In this document: one piece after another, positions 48,978 through 62,345 of the stretch
How the letters are laid out: every line of letters begins with the position of its first letter
How positions within the stretch are numbered: the first letter of the stretch is position 1
Origin: Bolinopsis microptera
Taxonomy: Eukaryota > Ctenophora > Tentaculata > Lobata > Bolinopsidae
NCBI RefSeq assembly: GCF_026151205.1
Contig: NC_087078.1
Coordinates: 9,006,675 to 9,070,674 of the forward strand
Reading direction: 5' to 3'
DNA length: 64,000 nt
Program-made: the position numbers and the translations under genes
The notes under the pieces: generated by a model
Told to the model about the DNA's origin: nothing
Database searches by the model: none
What the model saw: the letters and a program-made list of their open reading frames with translations, nothing else

Positions 48978-51900
48978 TCAGAACCTCTGGTCGGGTTCCT
49001 CCAGGAAATGATAGATGTTCTCCTCACTCCCCGGCATTGGGTTACTTGTCCCTCCTCCGCAGTAATCCCTCTCCTCTGCTGGTGCTGCTACACTGTCTGC
49101 TCTCATGTCCTGCCAGTCACTCTCTGATCCTCCTGAAATAAAAAAACAACGTGAAACTTTGTTGTTATATCACACAAGATTCTACTTTCTATCTTTGTAC
49201 TATTTGATTATTGAATTTTAAGTATCTACCATGATGACATATAAGGTAATATCACCATGGTATCACTATCATATAAGGTCATACGTATTCCCTCTGAAAC
49301 GAACCTGTAAGAGGCGCTGTAGAATAGGACATCCTCGGAACTTTCTTCTTCTTCTGTTTGCGTGACTTTGCGATGAGTAGAACTATTAGAGTTATACAGA
49401 CCACTGCCAGTACAACTATAATCCCGGTGAATATGGCACTGAGACTGCTCCTAGGACTTGTTCCCCTTATACCCTTAGCAGAACCTTTGTAATGCTGCGT
49501 CTCTATATCATACTGCTGCACACAGAATACCCCATTACCTATCTGGTCGGAATCATTGCAGGTCTCACAGGTGTAGTTAGTCCAGTACTCTCCGTTCTGA
49601 CAGTGGTTACACTGAGAGGCTCCTGCTGTAGACACTGTGTAGGCAGGACACTTGGTACATTCTACTGAGGAACCCTCACTGAAGTGGTTAGCTGGGCAGG
49701 CAGTGCACGTCTTGGTTACAGGATCCCACTTACTACCAGCACTACAACTACAGGCAGTGTGTCCGTGTACTGGCAATGTGTGAGCAGGACACTCAACACA
49801 CACTTTACCAGCATTGTCAAACCAAGCAGTACCAGTGCACATCACACACGCTCTGTTGCTCCAGTGCGTTCCCTGATCACAGCTACATTCCGCAGAGCCA
49901 GCAGGAGTTGTGGAGGTGGAGGGACACACTTCACAAGACACCATCTCTCCTTGTTTGTAGGTGTCCTGTAAGCAGGGTGAACACTGGCCATCTTCCCACT
50001 TCCAGACTGCACCGTCAGGACACAGACACGAGGCTTTATCTTGTGCTGCTCCTAGCGGACAAACCAGGCATTCTGTTCCAAGTCCATTACTTGCTGTTCC
50101 CTCTTCACAGTCCACACATTGTGCTCCATCCCACACCTTACCACCATCACAAGAGCAGCCAGCAGAGCCGGAGAGAGAAGTAGATCCCTCAGGACAGAAA
50201 AGACACGTTCCAGCCTCATTGTTCTTATAGCTTCCTGAGGAGCAGGGTATACAGGACCCATCACCTGAACTGTTCCACTCCCAGACCGTTCCATCAGGGC
50301 AAGTACACTTTTCTTCAGTAGAGGAGGATCCCAGGGGACAGATGGAGCAGCTGAGAGAACCCTCTAAGCTGACAGACCCTGCTTCACAACTGTTACACTC
50401 TTCTCCGCTCCAGTGCTCTCCTGGAGGACAGCTACAATGTTCAGCTCCTGCTGCAGATGTAGAACCTAGGGGACATGTTGAGCAGGAGGACATGTTCCCT
50501 GTTTTATAGGTGCTGGCAAGACAAGGCCTGCAGGACCCTGTGTTCTGATCTACCCACTCCCAAACCAGACCATCATCACACAGACAACTAGATCCTGCTC
50601 CTCCGTTCTCACAGGTCACACAGACTGTTGCTCCAGCGTTGCTTGCAAATCCTGGGCTGCATTCCACACATTCCTGGTTACTCCAGTAGGTCCCTGCTTC
50701 ACAGGAGCAGGAACTGGACCCTGTTAGAGCTGTGGATCCTGTAGGACACAGCTCACAATGCAGCATCTCTCCTTCTATAAATTTATCCTGAGGACATGGC
50801 ACACAGGCTCCCAAAAGGGCGTGGTTCCACAGCCAGTACAGTCCGTCAGGACACGAACAGGACCTATCACTGTCTACAGGTTGTGAACCTTCAGGACACT
50901 GGTGACAGGTTCCCTCCACTCCTGCGTAGTCATCAGGACACCTCTTACACCTGCCGTTACTCCACATAGTACCAGGACGACAGTTACACTTATCAGAACC
51001 GGGCCGGGAGGTGGAGATACCCGGACAACTTGAACAGGACGTGGAACCGGAGACTGAGCTGTAGAAGTTAGCAGGACACTCCTCACAGGTTGAGTTTATC
51101 AGGTAGTGGCCAGCCGGACAGGTTACATAACACTCTGAAGTGGGACACTCCAGGATAGGTGGACAGGTCTGTGGAGGATCTGTTTCAACCTGCGGGGGAT
51201 CTGTTTCAGTCTGTGGAGGATCCGTTTCAGTCTGTGGAGGATCTGTTTCAGTCTGTGGAGGATCTGTTTCAACCTGCGGGGGATCTGTTTCAGTCTGTCG
51301 GGGATCTGTTTCAGTCTGTGGGGAATCTGTTTCAATCTGTGGAGGTTCTGTTTCAACCTGCGGGGGATCTGTTTCAGTCTGTGGGGAACTTGTTTCAATC
51401 TGTGGAGGTTCTGTTTCAACCTGTAGCTGTGGTGGTTCTGTGTCAGCAGGATCTGTTGCAAACTCTGGCACTTCAGTTACGTGAGCTGGTGTATTTGTTA
51501 CAGTCGCCGAGCAAGTCAGGTGAACATCCTCATTGTGCTGACAGTTGTGAACTGTGCTGTGTGTGCAACTAGACCAGCTCTCACTGCTACAGTCCACATT
51601 ATCCAACCCTATCTCCAGCCCGGTCTGAATATCGAACAGGCTCCCAGCAATCCAGCCCAAGGATCCAGGACGACCCATCTGACGACAGATAGCGTTAGCA
51701 GCGTTCTCGTCAAAGCTATCGTCACACACTGTGTTTCCGTTGTAAAGGAGCAGTCCTTGTTCTTCTCCGAGTATATCGTTACTGTCAGCGTCTATCAGGG
51801 AGAAGGGAGAGTGTCCTGCTTCTGAGGGAGGGTACCTGTGTTACTAATACTGATAGTAACGATCATTCTGATTCACAATTTCAGGTCTTTCCGGGTTTTT

Positions 51901-54900
51901 TTTCGTTTGTTTACAATCGTTAATATTCAAGTTGTTTTAGGGAAATTTCAGAATTGTCTTAAAACTTTATTAAAATGAATGATACGATAAACAACTTGGT
52001 TGCAGTCAGTGCCATTTGCCAATAAAACAACACTAAATACGGGTAACTCAGTGTGCCACCTTTTGGTTCCTCTGAGTTGCAGCTGAGGAACACGTCCTCA
52101 ATATGCCCACAGTTGTAACTAACCTGTTGGTTCCTCTGAGTTGCAGCTGAGGAACACGTCCTCAATATGCCCACAGTTGTAACTAACCTGTTGGTTCCTC
52201 TGAGTTGCAGGTGAGGAACACGTCCTCAATATGCCCACAGTTGTAACTAACCTGTTGGTTCCTCTGAGTTGCAGCTGAGGAACACGTCCTCAATATGCCC
52301 ACAGTTGTAACTAACCTGTTGGTTCCTCTGAGTTGCAGCTGAGGAACACGTCCTCAATATGCCCACAGTTGTAACTAACCTGTTGGTTCCTCTGAGTTGC
52401 AGCTGAGGAACACGTCCTCAATATGCCCACAGTTGTAACTAACCTGTTGGTTCCTCTGAGTTGCAGCTGAGGAACACGTCCTCAATATGCCCACAGTTGT
52501 AACTAACCTGTTGGTTCCTCTGAGTTGCAGCTGAGGAACACGTCCTCAATATGCCCACAGTTGTAACTAACCTGTTGGTTCCTCTGAGTTGCAGCTGAGG
52601 AACACGTCCTCAATATGCCCGCAGTTGTAACTAACCTGTTGGTTCCTCTGAGTTGCAGCTGAGGAACACGTCCTCAATATGCCCACAGTTGTAACTAACC
52701 TGTTGGTTCCTCTGAGTTGCAGCTGAGGAACACGTCCTCAATATGCCCACAGTTGTAACTAACCTGTTGGTTCCTCTGAGTTGCAGCTGAGGAACACGTC
52801 CTCAATATGCCCACAGTTGTAACTAACCTGTTGGTTTCCTCTGAGTTGCAGCTGAGGAACACGTCCTCAATATGCCCACAGTTGTAACTAACCTGTTGGT
52901 TCCTCTGAGTTGCAGCTGAGGAACACGTCCTCAATATGCCCACAGTTGTAACTAACCTGTTGGTTCCTCTGAGTTGCAGCTGAGGAACACGTCCTCAATA
53001 TGCCCACAGTTGTAACTAACCTGTTGGTTCCTCTGAGTTGCAGCTGAGGAACACGTCCTCAATATGCCCACAGTTGTAACTAACCTGTTGGTTCCTCTGA
53101 GTTGCAGCTGAGGAACACGTCCTCAATATGCCCACAGTTGTAACTAACCTGTTGGTTCCTCTGAGTTGCAGCTGAGGAACACGTCCTCAATATGCCCACA
53201 GTTGTAACTAACCTGTTGGTTCCTCTGAGTTGCAGCTGAGGAACACGTCCTCAATATGCCCACAGTTGTAACTAACCTGTTGGTTCCTCTGAGTTGCAGC
53301 TGAGGAACACGTCCTCAATATGCCCACAGTTGTAACTAACCTGTTGGTTCCTCTGAGTTGCAGCTGAGGAACACGTCCTCAATATGCCCACAGTTGTAAC
53401 TAACCTGTTGGTTCCTCTGAGTTGCAGCTGAGGAACACGTCCTCAATATGCCCACAGTTGTAACTAACCTGTTGGTTCCTCTGAGTTGCAGCTGAGGAAC
53501 ACGTCCTCAATATGCCCACAGTTGTAACTAACCTGTTGGTTCCTCTGAGTTGCAGCTGAGGAACACGTCCTCAATATGCCCACAGTTGTAACTAACCTGT
53601 TGGTTCCTCTGAGTTGCAGCTGAGGAACACGTCCTCAATATGCCCACAGTTGTAACTAACCTGTTGGTTCCTCTGAGTTGCAGCTGAGGAACACGTCCTC
53701 AATATGCCCACAGTTGTAACTAACCTGTTGGTTCCTCTGAGTTGCAGCTGAGGAACACGTCCTCAATATGCCCACAGTTGTAACTAACCTGTTGGTTCCT
53801 CTGAGTTGCAGCTGAGGAACACGTCCTCAATATGCCCACAGTTGTAACTAACCTGTTGGTTCCTCTGAGTTGCAGCTGAGGAACACGTCCTCAATATGCC
53901 CACAGTTGTAACTAACCTGTTGGTTCCTCTGAGTTGCAGCTGAGGAACACGTCCTCAATATGCCCACAGTTGTAACTAACCTGTTGGTTCCTCTGAGTTG
54001 CAGCTGAGGAACACGTCCTCAATATGCCCACAGTTGTAACTAACCTGTTGGTTCCTCTGAGTTGCAGCTGAGGAACACGTCCTCAATATGCCCACAGTTG
54101 TAACTAACCTGTTGGTTCCTCTGAGTTGCAGCTGAGGAACACGTCCTCAATATGCCCACAGTTGTAACTAACCTGTTGGTTCCTCTGAGTTGCAGCTGAG
54201 GAACACGTCCTCAATATGCCCACAGTTGTAACTAACCTGTTGGTTCCTCTGAGTTGCAGCTGAGGAACACGTCCTCAATATGCCCACAGTTGTAACTAAC
54301 CTGTTGGTTCCTCTGAGTTGCAGCTGAGGAACACGTCCTCAATATGCCCACAGTTGTAACTAACCTGTTGGTTCCTCTGAGTTGCAGCTGAGGAACACGT
54401 CCTCAATATGCCCACAGTTGTAACTAACCTGTTGGTTCCTCTGAGTTGCAGCTGAGGAACACGTCCTCAATATGCCCACAGTTGTAACTAACCTGTTGGT
54501 TCCTCTGAGTTGCAGCTGAGGAACACGTCCTCAATATGCCCACAGTTGTAACTAACCTGTTGGTTCCTCTGAGTTGCAGCTGAGGAACACGTCCTCAATA
54601 TGCCCACAGTTGTAACTAACCTGTTGGTTCCTCTGAGTTGCAGCTGAGGAACACGTCCTCAATATGCCCACAGTTGTAACTAACCTGTTGGTTCCTCTGA
54701 GTTGCAGCTGAGGAACACGTCCTCAATATGCCCACAGTTGTAACTAACCTGTTGGTTCCTCTGAGTTGCAGCTGAGGAACACGTCCTCAATATGCCCACA
54801 GTTGTAACTAACCTGTTGGTTCCTCTGAGTTGCAGCTGAGGAACACGTCCTCAATATGCCCACAGTTGTAACTAACCTGTTGGTTCCTCTGAGTTGCAGC

Positions 54901-57900
54901 TGAGGAACACGTCCTCAATATGCCCACAGTTGTAACTAACCTGTTGGTTCCTCTGAGTTGCAGCTGAGGAACACGTCCTCAATATGCCCACAGTTGTAAC
55001 TAACCTGTTGGTTCCTCTGAGTTGCAGCTGAGGAACACGTCCTCAATATGCCCACAGTTGTAACTAACCTGTTGGTTCCTCTGAGTTGCAGCTGAGGAAC
55101 ACGTCCTCAATATGCCCACAGTTGTAACTAACCTGTTGGTTCCTCTGAGTTGCAGCTGAGGAACACGTCCTCAATATGCCCACAGTTGTAACTAACCTGT
55201 TGGTTCCTCTGAGTTGCAGCTGAGGAACACGTCCTCAATATGCCCACAGTTGTAACTAACCTGTTGGTTCCTCTGAGTTGCAGCTGAGGAACACGTCCTC
55301 AATATGCCCACAGTTGTAACTAACCTGTTGGTTCCTCTGAGTTGCAGCTGAGGAACACGTCCTCAATATGCCCACAGTTGTAACTAACCTGTTGGTTCCT
55401 CTGAGTTGCAGCTGAGGAACACGTCCTCAATATGCCCACAGTTGTAACTAACCTGTTGGTTCCTCTGAGTTGCAGCTGAGGAACACGTCCTCAATATGCC
55501 CACAGTTGTAACTAACCTGTTGGTTCCTCTGAGTTGCAGCTGAGGAACACGTCCTCAATATGCCCACAGTTGTAACTAACCTGTTGGTTCCTCTGAGTTG
55601 CAGCTGAGGAACACGTCCTCAATATGCCCACAGTTGTAACTAACCTGTTGGTTCCTCTGAGTTGCAGCTGAGGAACACGTCCTCAATATGCCCACAGTTG
55701 TAACTAACCTGTTGGTTCCTCTGAGTTGCAGCTGAGGAACACGTCCTCAATATGCCCACAGTTGTAACTAACCTGTTGGTTCCTCTGAGTTGCAGCTGAG
55801 GAACACGTCCTCAATATGCCCACAGTTGTAACTAACCTGTTGGTTCCTCTGAGTTGCAGCTGAGGAACACGTCCTCAATATGCCCACAGTTGTAACTAAC
55901 CTGTTGGTTCCTCTGAGTTGCAGCTGAGGAACACGTCCTCAATATGCCCACAGTTGTAACTAACCTGTTGGTTCCTCTGAGTTGCAGCTGAGGAACACGT
56001 CCTCAATATGCCCACAGTTGTAACTAACCTGTTGGTTCCTCTGAGTTGCAGCTGAGGAACACGTCCTCAATATGCCCACAGTTGTAACTAACCTGTTGGT
56101 TCCTCTGAGTTGCAGCTGAGGAACACGTCCTCAATATGCCCACAGTTGTAACTAACCTGTTGGTTCCTCTGAGTTGCAGCTGAGGAACACGTCCTCAATA
56201 TGCCCACAGTTGTAACTAACCTGTTGGTTCCTCTGAGTTGCAGCTGAGGAACACGTCCTCAATATGCCCACAGTTGTAACTAACCTGTTGGTTCCTCTGA
56301 GTTGCAGCTGAGGAACACGTCCTCAATATGCCCACAGTTGTAACTAACCTGTTGGTTCCTCTGAGTTGCAGCTGAGGAACACGTCCTCAATATGCCCACA
56401 GTTGTAACTAACCTGTTGGTTCCTCTGAGTTGCAGCTGAGGAACACGTCCTCAATATGCCCACAGTTGTAACTAACCTGTTGGTTCCTCTGAGTTGCAGC
56501 TGAGGAACACGTCCTCAATATGCCCACAGTTGTAACTAACCTGTTGGTTCCTCTGAGTTGCAGCTGAGGAACACGTCCTCAATATGCCCACAGTTGTAAC
56601 TAACCTGTTGGTTCCTCTGAGTTGCAGCTGAGGAACACGTCCTCAATATGCCCACAGTTGTAACTAACCTGTTGGTTCCTCTGAGTTGCAGCTGAGGAAC
56701 ACGTCCTCAATATGCCCACAGTTGTAACTAACCTGTTGGTTCCTCTGAGTTGCAGCTGAGGAACACGTCCTCAATATGCCCACAGTTGTAACTAACCTGT
56801 TGGTTCCTCTGAGTTGCAGCTGAGGAACACGTCCTCAATATGCCCACAGTTGTAACTAACCTGTTGGTTCCTCTGAGTTGCAGCTGAGGAACACGTCCTC
56901 AATATGCCCACAGTTGTAACTAACCTGTTGGTTCCTCTGAGTTGCAGCTGAGGAACACGTCCTCAATATGCCCGCAGTTGTAACTAACCTGTTGGTTCCT
57001 CTGAGTTGCAGCTGAGGAACACGTCCTCAATATGCCCGCAGTTGTAACTAACCTGTTGGTTCCTCTGAGTTGCAGCTGAGGAACACGTCCTCAATATGCC
57101 CACAGTTGTAACTAACCTGTTGGTTCCTCTGAGTTGCAGCTGAGGAACACGTCCTCAATATGCCCACAGTTGTAACTAACCTGTTGGTTCCTCTGAGTTG
57201 CAGCTGAGGAACACGTCCTCAATATGCCCACAGTTGTAACTAACCTGTTGGTTCCTCTGAGTTGCAGCTGAGGAACACGTCCTCAATATGCCCACAGTTG
57301 TAACTAACCTGTTGGTTCCTCTGAGTTGCAGCTGAGGAACACGTCCTCAATATGCCCACAGTTGTAACTAACCTGTTGGTTCCTCTGAGTTGCAGCTGAG
57401 GAACACGTCCTCAATATGCCCACAGTTGTAACTAACCTGTTGGTACCTCTGAGTTGCAGCTGAGGAACACGTCCCCAATATGCCCACAGTTGTAACTAAC
57501 CTGTTGGTTCCTCTGAGTTGCAGCTGAGGAACACGTCCTCAATATGCCCGCAGTTGTAACTAACCTGTTGGTTCCTCTGAGTTGCAGCTGAGGAACACGT
57601 CCTCAATATGCCCACAGTTGTAACTAACCTGTTGGTTCCTCTGAGTTGCAGCTGAGGAACACGTCCTCAATATGCCCACAGTTGTAACTAACCTGTTGGT
57701 TCCTCTGAGTTGCAGCTGAGGAACACGTCCTCAATATGCCCACAGTTGTAACTAACCTGTTGGTTCCTCTGAGTTGCAGCTGAGGAACACGTCCTCAATA
57801 TGCCCGCAGTTGTTCTCCTCTGAGAAACTGCAGCTCCCCCAGTGTGGGTCACTACAGTCCACATTGTCCAGCGTTATCTCGTAGCTATCCTGGATTTCTA

Positions 57901-60739
57901 TACGCGTCCCTCTACTCGACCACCTGGGAGTGTATTTACGTAATATATTAATTTAGTTATGATTTTATCACAATATTTTGATACTATTATCTCAAAGGAA
58001 ACAAAAGAAAAAGTCTCATTCTCCATGAATTTTACAATTATATTCAATTAAATTTCGTTCTGATAGATGATGCAGCAGTAAAGTATCAATAACACAAGAC
58101 CACATTATTACCTGTTCATGTCAGTGTATCCCAAGTTTCTGCAGATAGCAGTAGCAGCAGTAGCGTCAAAACTATCGTCACAAACAGTTCCACCTTTATA
58201 AAGGAGTAAACCTAGCTCTTCTCCTTCAATAACGTTCCCTTCTGAGTCAACTAGTCTGAACAGGGGCTCTTCTGTATCTGTGAGGGGTTACCAGGGTGAC
58301 ACTACCATATACGGTTATGTTGCTATGGTAATACTAAACTATTTCCCTTAAATAGCATAATGATAAACATAAAGGTACATTTAACATTACATTTTAATTT
58401 ATCAAATTACCTGTTGGTACAGTAGGTACTGTAGGTACTGCGGGAATATCAGAAGATTGCTGCTCTATTTCGCCATCACAACTCAGAAACACATCTTCTC
58501 TGTTAATTTAGTAAATTTAATAAAACACAAATAAAGTTTCATTTACGTTACCCTTGAAATCAGACCGTGAGCTGTAATATTAAAAAACGTTGTCCGATCA
58601 CTATGAGACTATGTAGCACGGTCACAATAAGATGTTATAGGGTTATCGAGAAATGACCCTATATTATAGTAGTGTTACTATGGTAACTCACTACAAGGAC
58701 ACCATAGTAACGTTACCTTATATGGTGCTATTAGTTATTACCTCCATAGTAACGTTACCTTATATGGTGCTATTAGTTATTACCTCCATAGTAACGTTAC
58801 TTTATATGGTGCTATTAGTTATTACCTCCATAGTAACGTTACCTTATATGGTGCTATTAGTTATTACCTGTGCATACAGTTATGAGACTCAGAATAACTA
58901 CAACTCTCCCATTCTCCACGTCTGCACTCCACGTTGTCAAGTTTTATCTCGTAATCTGTCTGTATGTCAAAGCTATCTGCTGGTGTCCATCTGGTTGCAC
59001 CTGTGTACCTGTGGGTTTAGATGGTAACAAGCAAGGAACAAGCAAGGAACAAGCACGTAATAAACAAGTAATAAACAATTAACAAACCAGTTTATTATAC
59101 AAATTTTCTCTATTAATAAATTTATAAATTAACCTCCAAACTTTATTTGGTAGTTTGGTTTCTTGTACAATCACAAATATTACAGATTAGTTGTATAAAA
59201 GTAGTGTTTACCCGATTTTGCGACATATAGCGTTAGCAGCATTGTTATCAAAGTTATCGTCACACACGGTACCACCATTATAAAGGAGTAAACCTAGCTC
59301 CTCCCCTCGGATAATTTCACCAGCTGAATCTACCAGTGTGAATCTGGGGGCTTCTGAGAGATCAGTCTGTTATTAGGGGGAGGGGGCTTCTGAGGCTAAA
59401 AATGGCTCCATAACATTTTGGTGACAATAAAATTGAATAGTCGTAGCAGATAAAAGATGACAGATACGAGAATAGTGTTGAATCCGGTAAATACCTTTAC
59501 AAGTAAGAAAGATGTCCTCAGAATGTCCACAGTTGTGGGACTCCACGTAACTGCAACTATCCCAAGACCCACTGTCATCACAGATGACGTCATCAAGTAC
59601 TATCTCGTATTGCTCCTGTATAGCCCAGGTCACGTGAGAGTTCCAGGTCTGTGCTCTGTCATATCTGAGGGGAGGGACGTGAAACAGATGAGGGACGTGA
59701 AGCAGATGAGGGACGTGAAACAGATTAGGGATGTGAAACATATTAGGGATGTGAAACAGATTAGGGATGTGAAAGAGATTAGAGATGTGAAACAGATTAG
59801 GGACGTGAAACAGAAGAGGGACGTGAAGCACAGGAGGGACGTGAAACAGATGAGGGACGTGAAACAGATGAGGAACGTGAAGCAGATTAGGGACGTGAAA
59901 CAGATGAGGGACGTGAAACAGATAAGGGACGTGAAACAGGAGGGACGTGAAGCAGATTAGGGACGTGAAGCAGATTAGGGACGTGAAACAGATGAGGGAC
60001 GTGAAACAAATTAGGGATGTGAAACAGATTAGGGATGTGAAACAGATTAGGGATGTGAAACAGATTAGGGACGTGAAACAGAAGAGGGACGTGAAGCACA
60101 GGAGGGACGTGAAACAGATGAGGGACGTGAAACAGATGAGGGACGTGAAGCAGATTAGGGACGTGAAACAGATGAGGGACGTGAAACAGATTAGGGACGT
60201 GAAACAGGAGGGACGTGAAACAGATGAGGGATGAGAAATACAGGATAAGAGATGAGGAAGAGTTGATTTGCTCTAAAAGATTTTCTCGACATCGACGTTA
60301 ATTCTGACTAATTCCGCCAGACTAAACAATACAGAATGGAAACTGTTTATAAAATATCAAATAACAAAATAACAAGCACCCCATTTGACGACAGACTGCA
60401 TTGCCCGAGTTCTCATTAAAACTGTCGTCACAAACTGTCCCCCCATTATAAAGGAGTAATCCCTGAGCTTCGCCTACTATCTGCTGTCCCCTTCTGTCGA
60501 CTAGGGTAAACTCTCCTGAAACATGAACAGTGAACACGAACGTTATATTAAAAGTTCGGGACATTTTTATTAATCTGGGAAACATACTCTTAATTAATTT
60601 GTTGGGTTCAAGCAAAAGTCTTTGTTAACTCAAGATGAAAGTCATGGTCACAATTGTACAAATTCCCAACTTTAAACATAAATATAAACTGACCTGAAAC
60701 GGTGGTTGCTGCGATTAAACCAACTAAAATAAATAACAT
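48978..60739 (-). CDS. Four-SRCR, GCC2/GCC3-repeat type I transmembrane receptor
   Basis: Exons (minus): 60739-60694, 60515-60380, 59664-59495, 59353-59212, 59008-58868, 58499-58411, 58277-58112, 57923-57757, 51821-49305, 49132-48978. Every junction has AG/GT and matching phase, giving 1242 aa. Signal peptide (MLFILVGLIAATTVS) is followed by SRCR domains at about 17-118, 120-226, 243-350 and 353-455. Each has GxVCDDxF, the CR(Q/K/N)(M/I/L)G intron position and a C-terminal (C)GHxEDVFLSC-type ending. A TETDPPQ-type stalk (about 465-545) follows, then roughly 14 Cys-rich GCC2/GCC3 (ephrin-receptor-like) units alternating CSCPDGxVWEW and CSCxxGxHWS forms. A TM segment lies near 1145-1168, and the tail has a KKKK stop-transfer and ENIYHFLEE. 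It is probably a surface recognition or adhesion receptor; no orthologue is recognised. Confidence 0.88.
51822..52040. other. 3' end of the receptor's giant intron
   Basis: Unique sequence with the acceptor at 51822 (ctcag on the minus strand). It separates the 64-bp array from exon 51821-49305. Confidence 0.6.
52041..57800. repeat. 64-bp tandem array of an SRCR exon end plus splice donor (~90 copies)
   Basis: On the minus strand each unit reads from caactgtgggcatattgagg to ccaacag followed by gttagtta. This is the last 17 codons of the SRCR4 exon (CGHIEDVFLSC) with its GTTAGT donor. The spacing between the first donor (57751-57756) and the last (52118-52123) is 5633 bp, which is 88 x 64 plus one inserted T near 52833, so 89 donors. 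Units are almost identical; rare variants change cccacag to cccgcag. 64 is not a multiple of three, and the first retained codons give EEPTG then a stop. The array fills nearly all of the 5.9-kb intron. Confidence 0.97.
58278..58410. other. Receptor intron with accatatacggttatg repeat fragment
   Basis: One diverged copy of the dispersed accatataaggtaatgt-type sequence. Otherwise nothing. Confidence 0.5.
58672..58867. repeat. 42-bp minisatellite carrying the SRCR2 splice donor
   Basis: Four and a half units of ttattacctccatagtaacg plus ttaccttatatggtgctattag. On the minus strand each holds AG|GTAATAAC, the donor used by exon 59008-58868, so that donor is repeated. Confidence 0.85.
59668..60238. 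repeat. 18-bp minisatellite next to the SRCR1 acceptor
   Basis: About 31 copies of gggacgtgaaacagatta with GA-rich variants, in two near-identical blocks of about 275 bp (59675-59950 and 59950-60225). It starts a few bases from the acceptor at 59665 and fills the intron that splits SRCR1. Confidence 0.95.
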
Positions 60740-61939
60740 ATTGAAATAAACTACAGGTGCACTACTCTTATCATTCCACTCCTACACTGATAAGGAGATT
60801 GTGAAGTTAGCTACTAAAGCAAGTAGTATTTCATTAATAGTGATTGCATCAGGAGGGAGTATCTACTGTTTATATGATAACACTCTGGTGATTACACTGA
60901 TGGCAGATCAGCGGACCCTGTCTGTATTTAAACCACTACTATAAGGAACTAGAATATAGTATGAAATCATTGTATTATAAGTTGCAGTGCCGCTACCCTC
61001 AGTTATTTTAATCACGAAACGCTCCCTTTGGCTTCAGGCCTTTAAAATCTGCTACTATATTTCAGATTTGTGAAGCAGGGAGATTTTTGGCACACCCTAA
61101 TTTTTCCAGTATCTCAATTTTCCCCGTACAGTTTCTATCTTTACCAGCGATCATCTACTCATTTTTATAATATCACATTTAGTGAGCTTCACAATTTGAG
61201 GTCTGTTAAATCACGAGAGAACAAATTACTCAAGTCAGTATCCTTATAAATGGTATAAATGGTTGTAAATCGCTGAATGAAGTCAAAGATTAAGATAAAT
61301 TAAACGTGGTATATAAGTCATTCGATTTCTGTGTCCGAGTATTATCAATTACCACTTTTATCAACAGCATCAACTATTCCAATTCCTGACATGGTACAAA
61401 TTGATGGTACAAATTGATGGACCCACGGCCCACGCCCTCCATATTAGAGAATGCTCGAGACTTCTTATTCCAGAAAAAAAAACTTTAAAGAACTCTATGT
61501 CCTGTCCCTTACATTTAGGAGGACAGATCGAGGAGGAGAAAATGTAGAGTTGTCTGGCGTCAGAAGCGGTCGCTGGGTCGTATGCGGAGCAGTATATACC
61601 AGCATGTCAATTAATGCTAGTCTTATTGTCTTAACTAATTGCATCCAAGATACCTTTAATATGATCTGTTTATCATGATGTCATAAGTAGTACGCGGACT
61701 GGTACGCGGACTAGTCCTCGGACTGGGTCGGGCTTCTTGGATACTGCCCAAGTGAGATTATTATTAAACTGTATCGTATGAATATTAAATAATTCTGCCA
61801 TGACATAACATATCGAAACTATGGTATTCAATTCTACAGTTATTACTTAAGTCAACTCCTGATTTTATAAGAAATGTGAAGATACCGGTAAACTGGTGAA
61901 TGTTAAATTAGGGCGTGGTGACTTCTTACCGTACCAATC
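60740..61939. promoter_or_regulatory. Receptor promoter region and intergenic
   Basis: Upstream of the receptor ATG on the minus strand, a TATA-like atataaac lies near 60877 and tttaaata near 60927, but the start site is not fixed. The rest has no supported gene. Confidence 0.35.
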
Positions 61940-62090
61940 TTGGAAATAAAAAAGCCAACAAAAACTCGAGGAAAACAAATGGATGGTCACACAAACATGA
62001 TATGTACTACTAACTATCCGTGTGATACGAGCAAACTGTCAGAAGTTGTTTATGAAGGAGCAAGTAAGTTAATTCAGTTTGACGAAGTAT

Positions 62091-62345
<255 letters not shown>

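Noticed and set aside
51123..51572. Repeat ORFs overlapping the receptor stalk
   Set aside because: They are alternate frames of the TETDPPQ coding repeat in the receptor exon.
52041..57800. CRISPR-like regular array
   Set aside because: Units are contiguous with no spacers, derive from an exon end, and the genome is animal.
59457..60234. VKQIRD-repeat ORFs
   Set aside because: They are translations of the 18-bp array in the intron splitting SRCR1.
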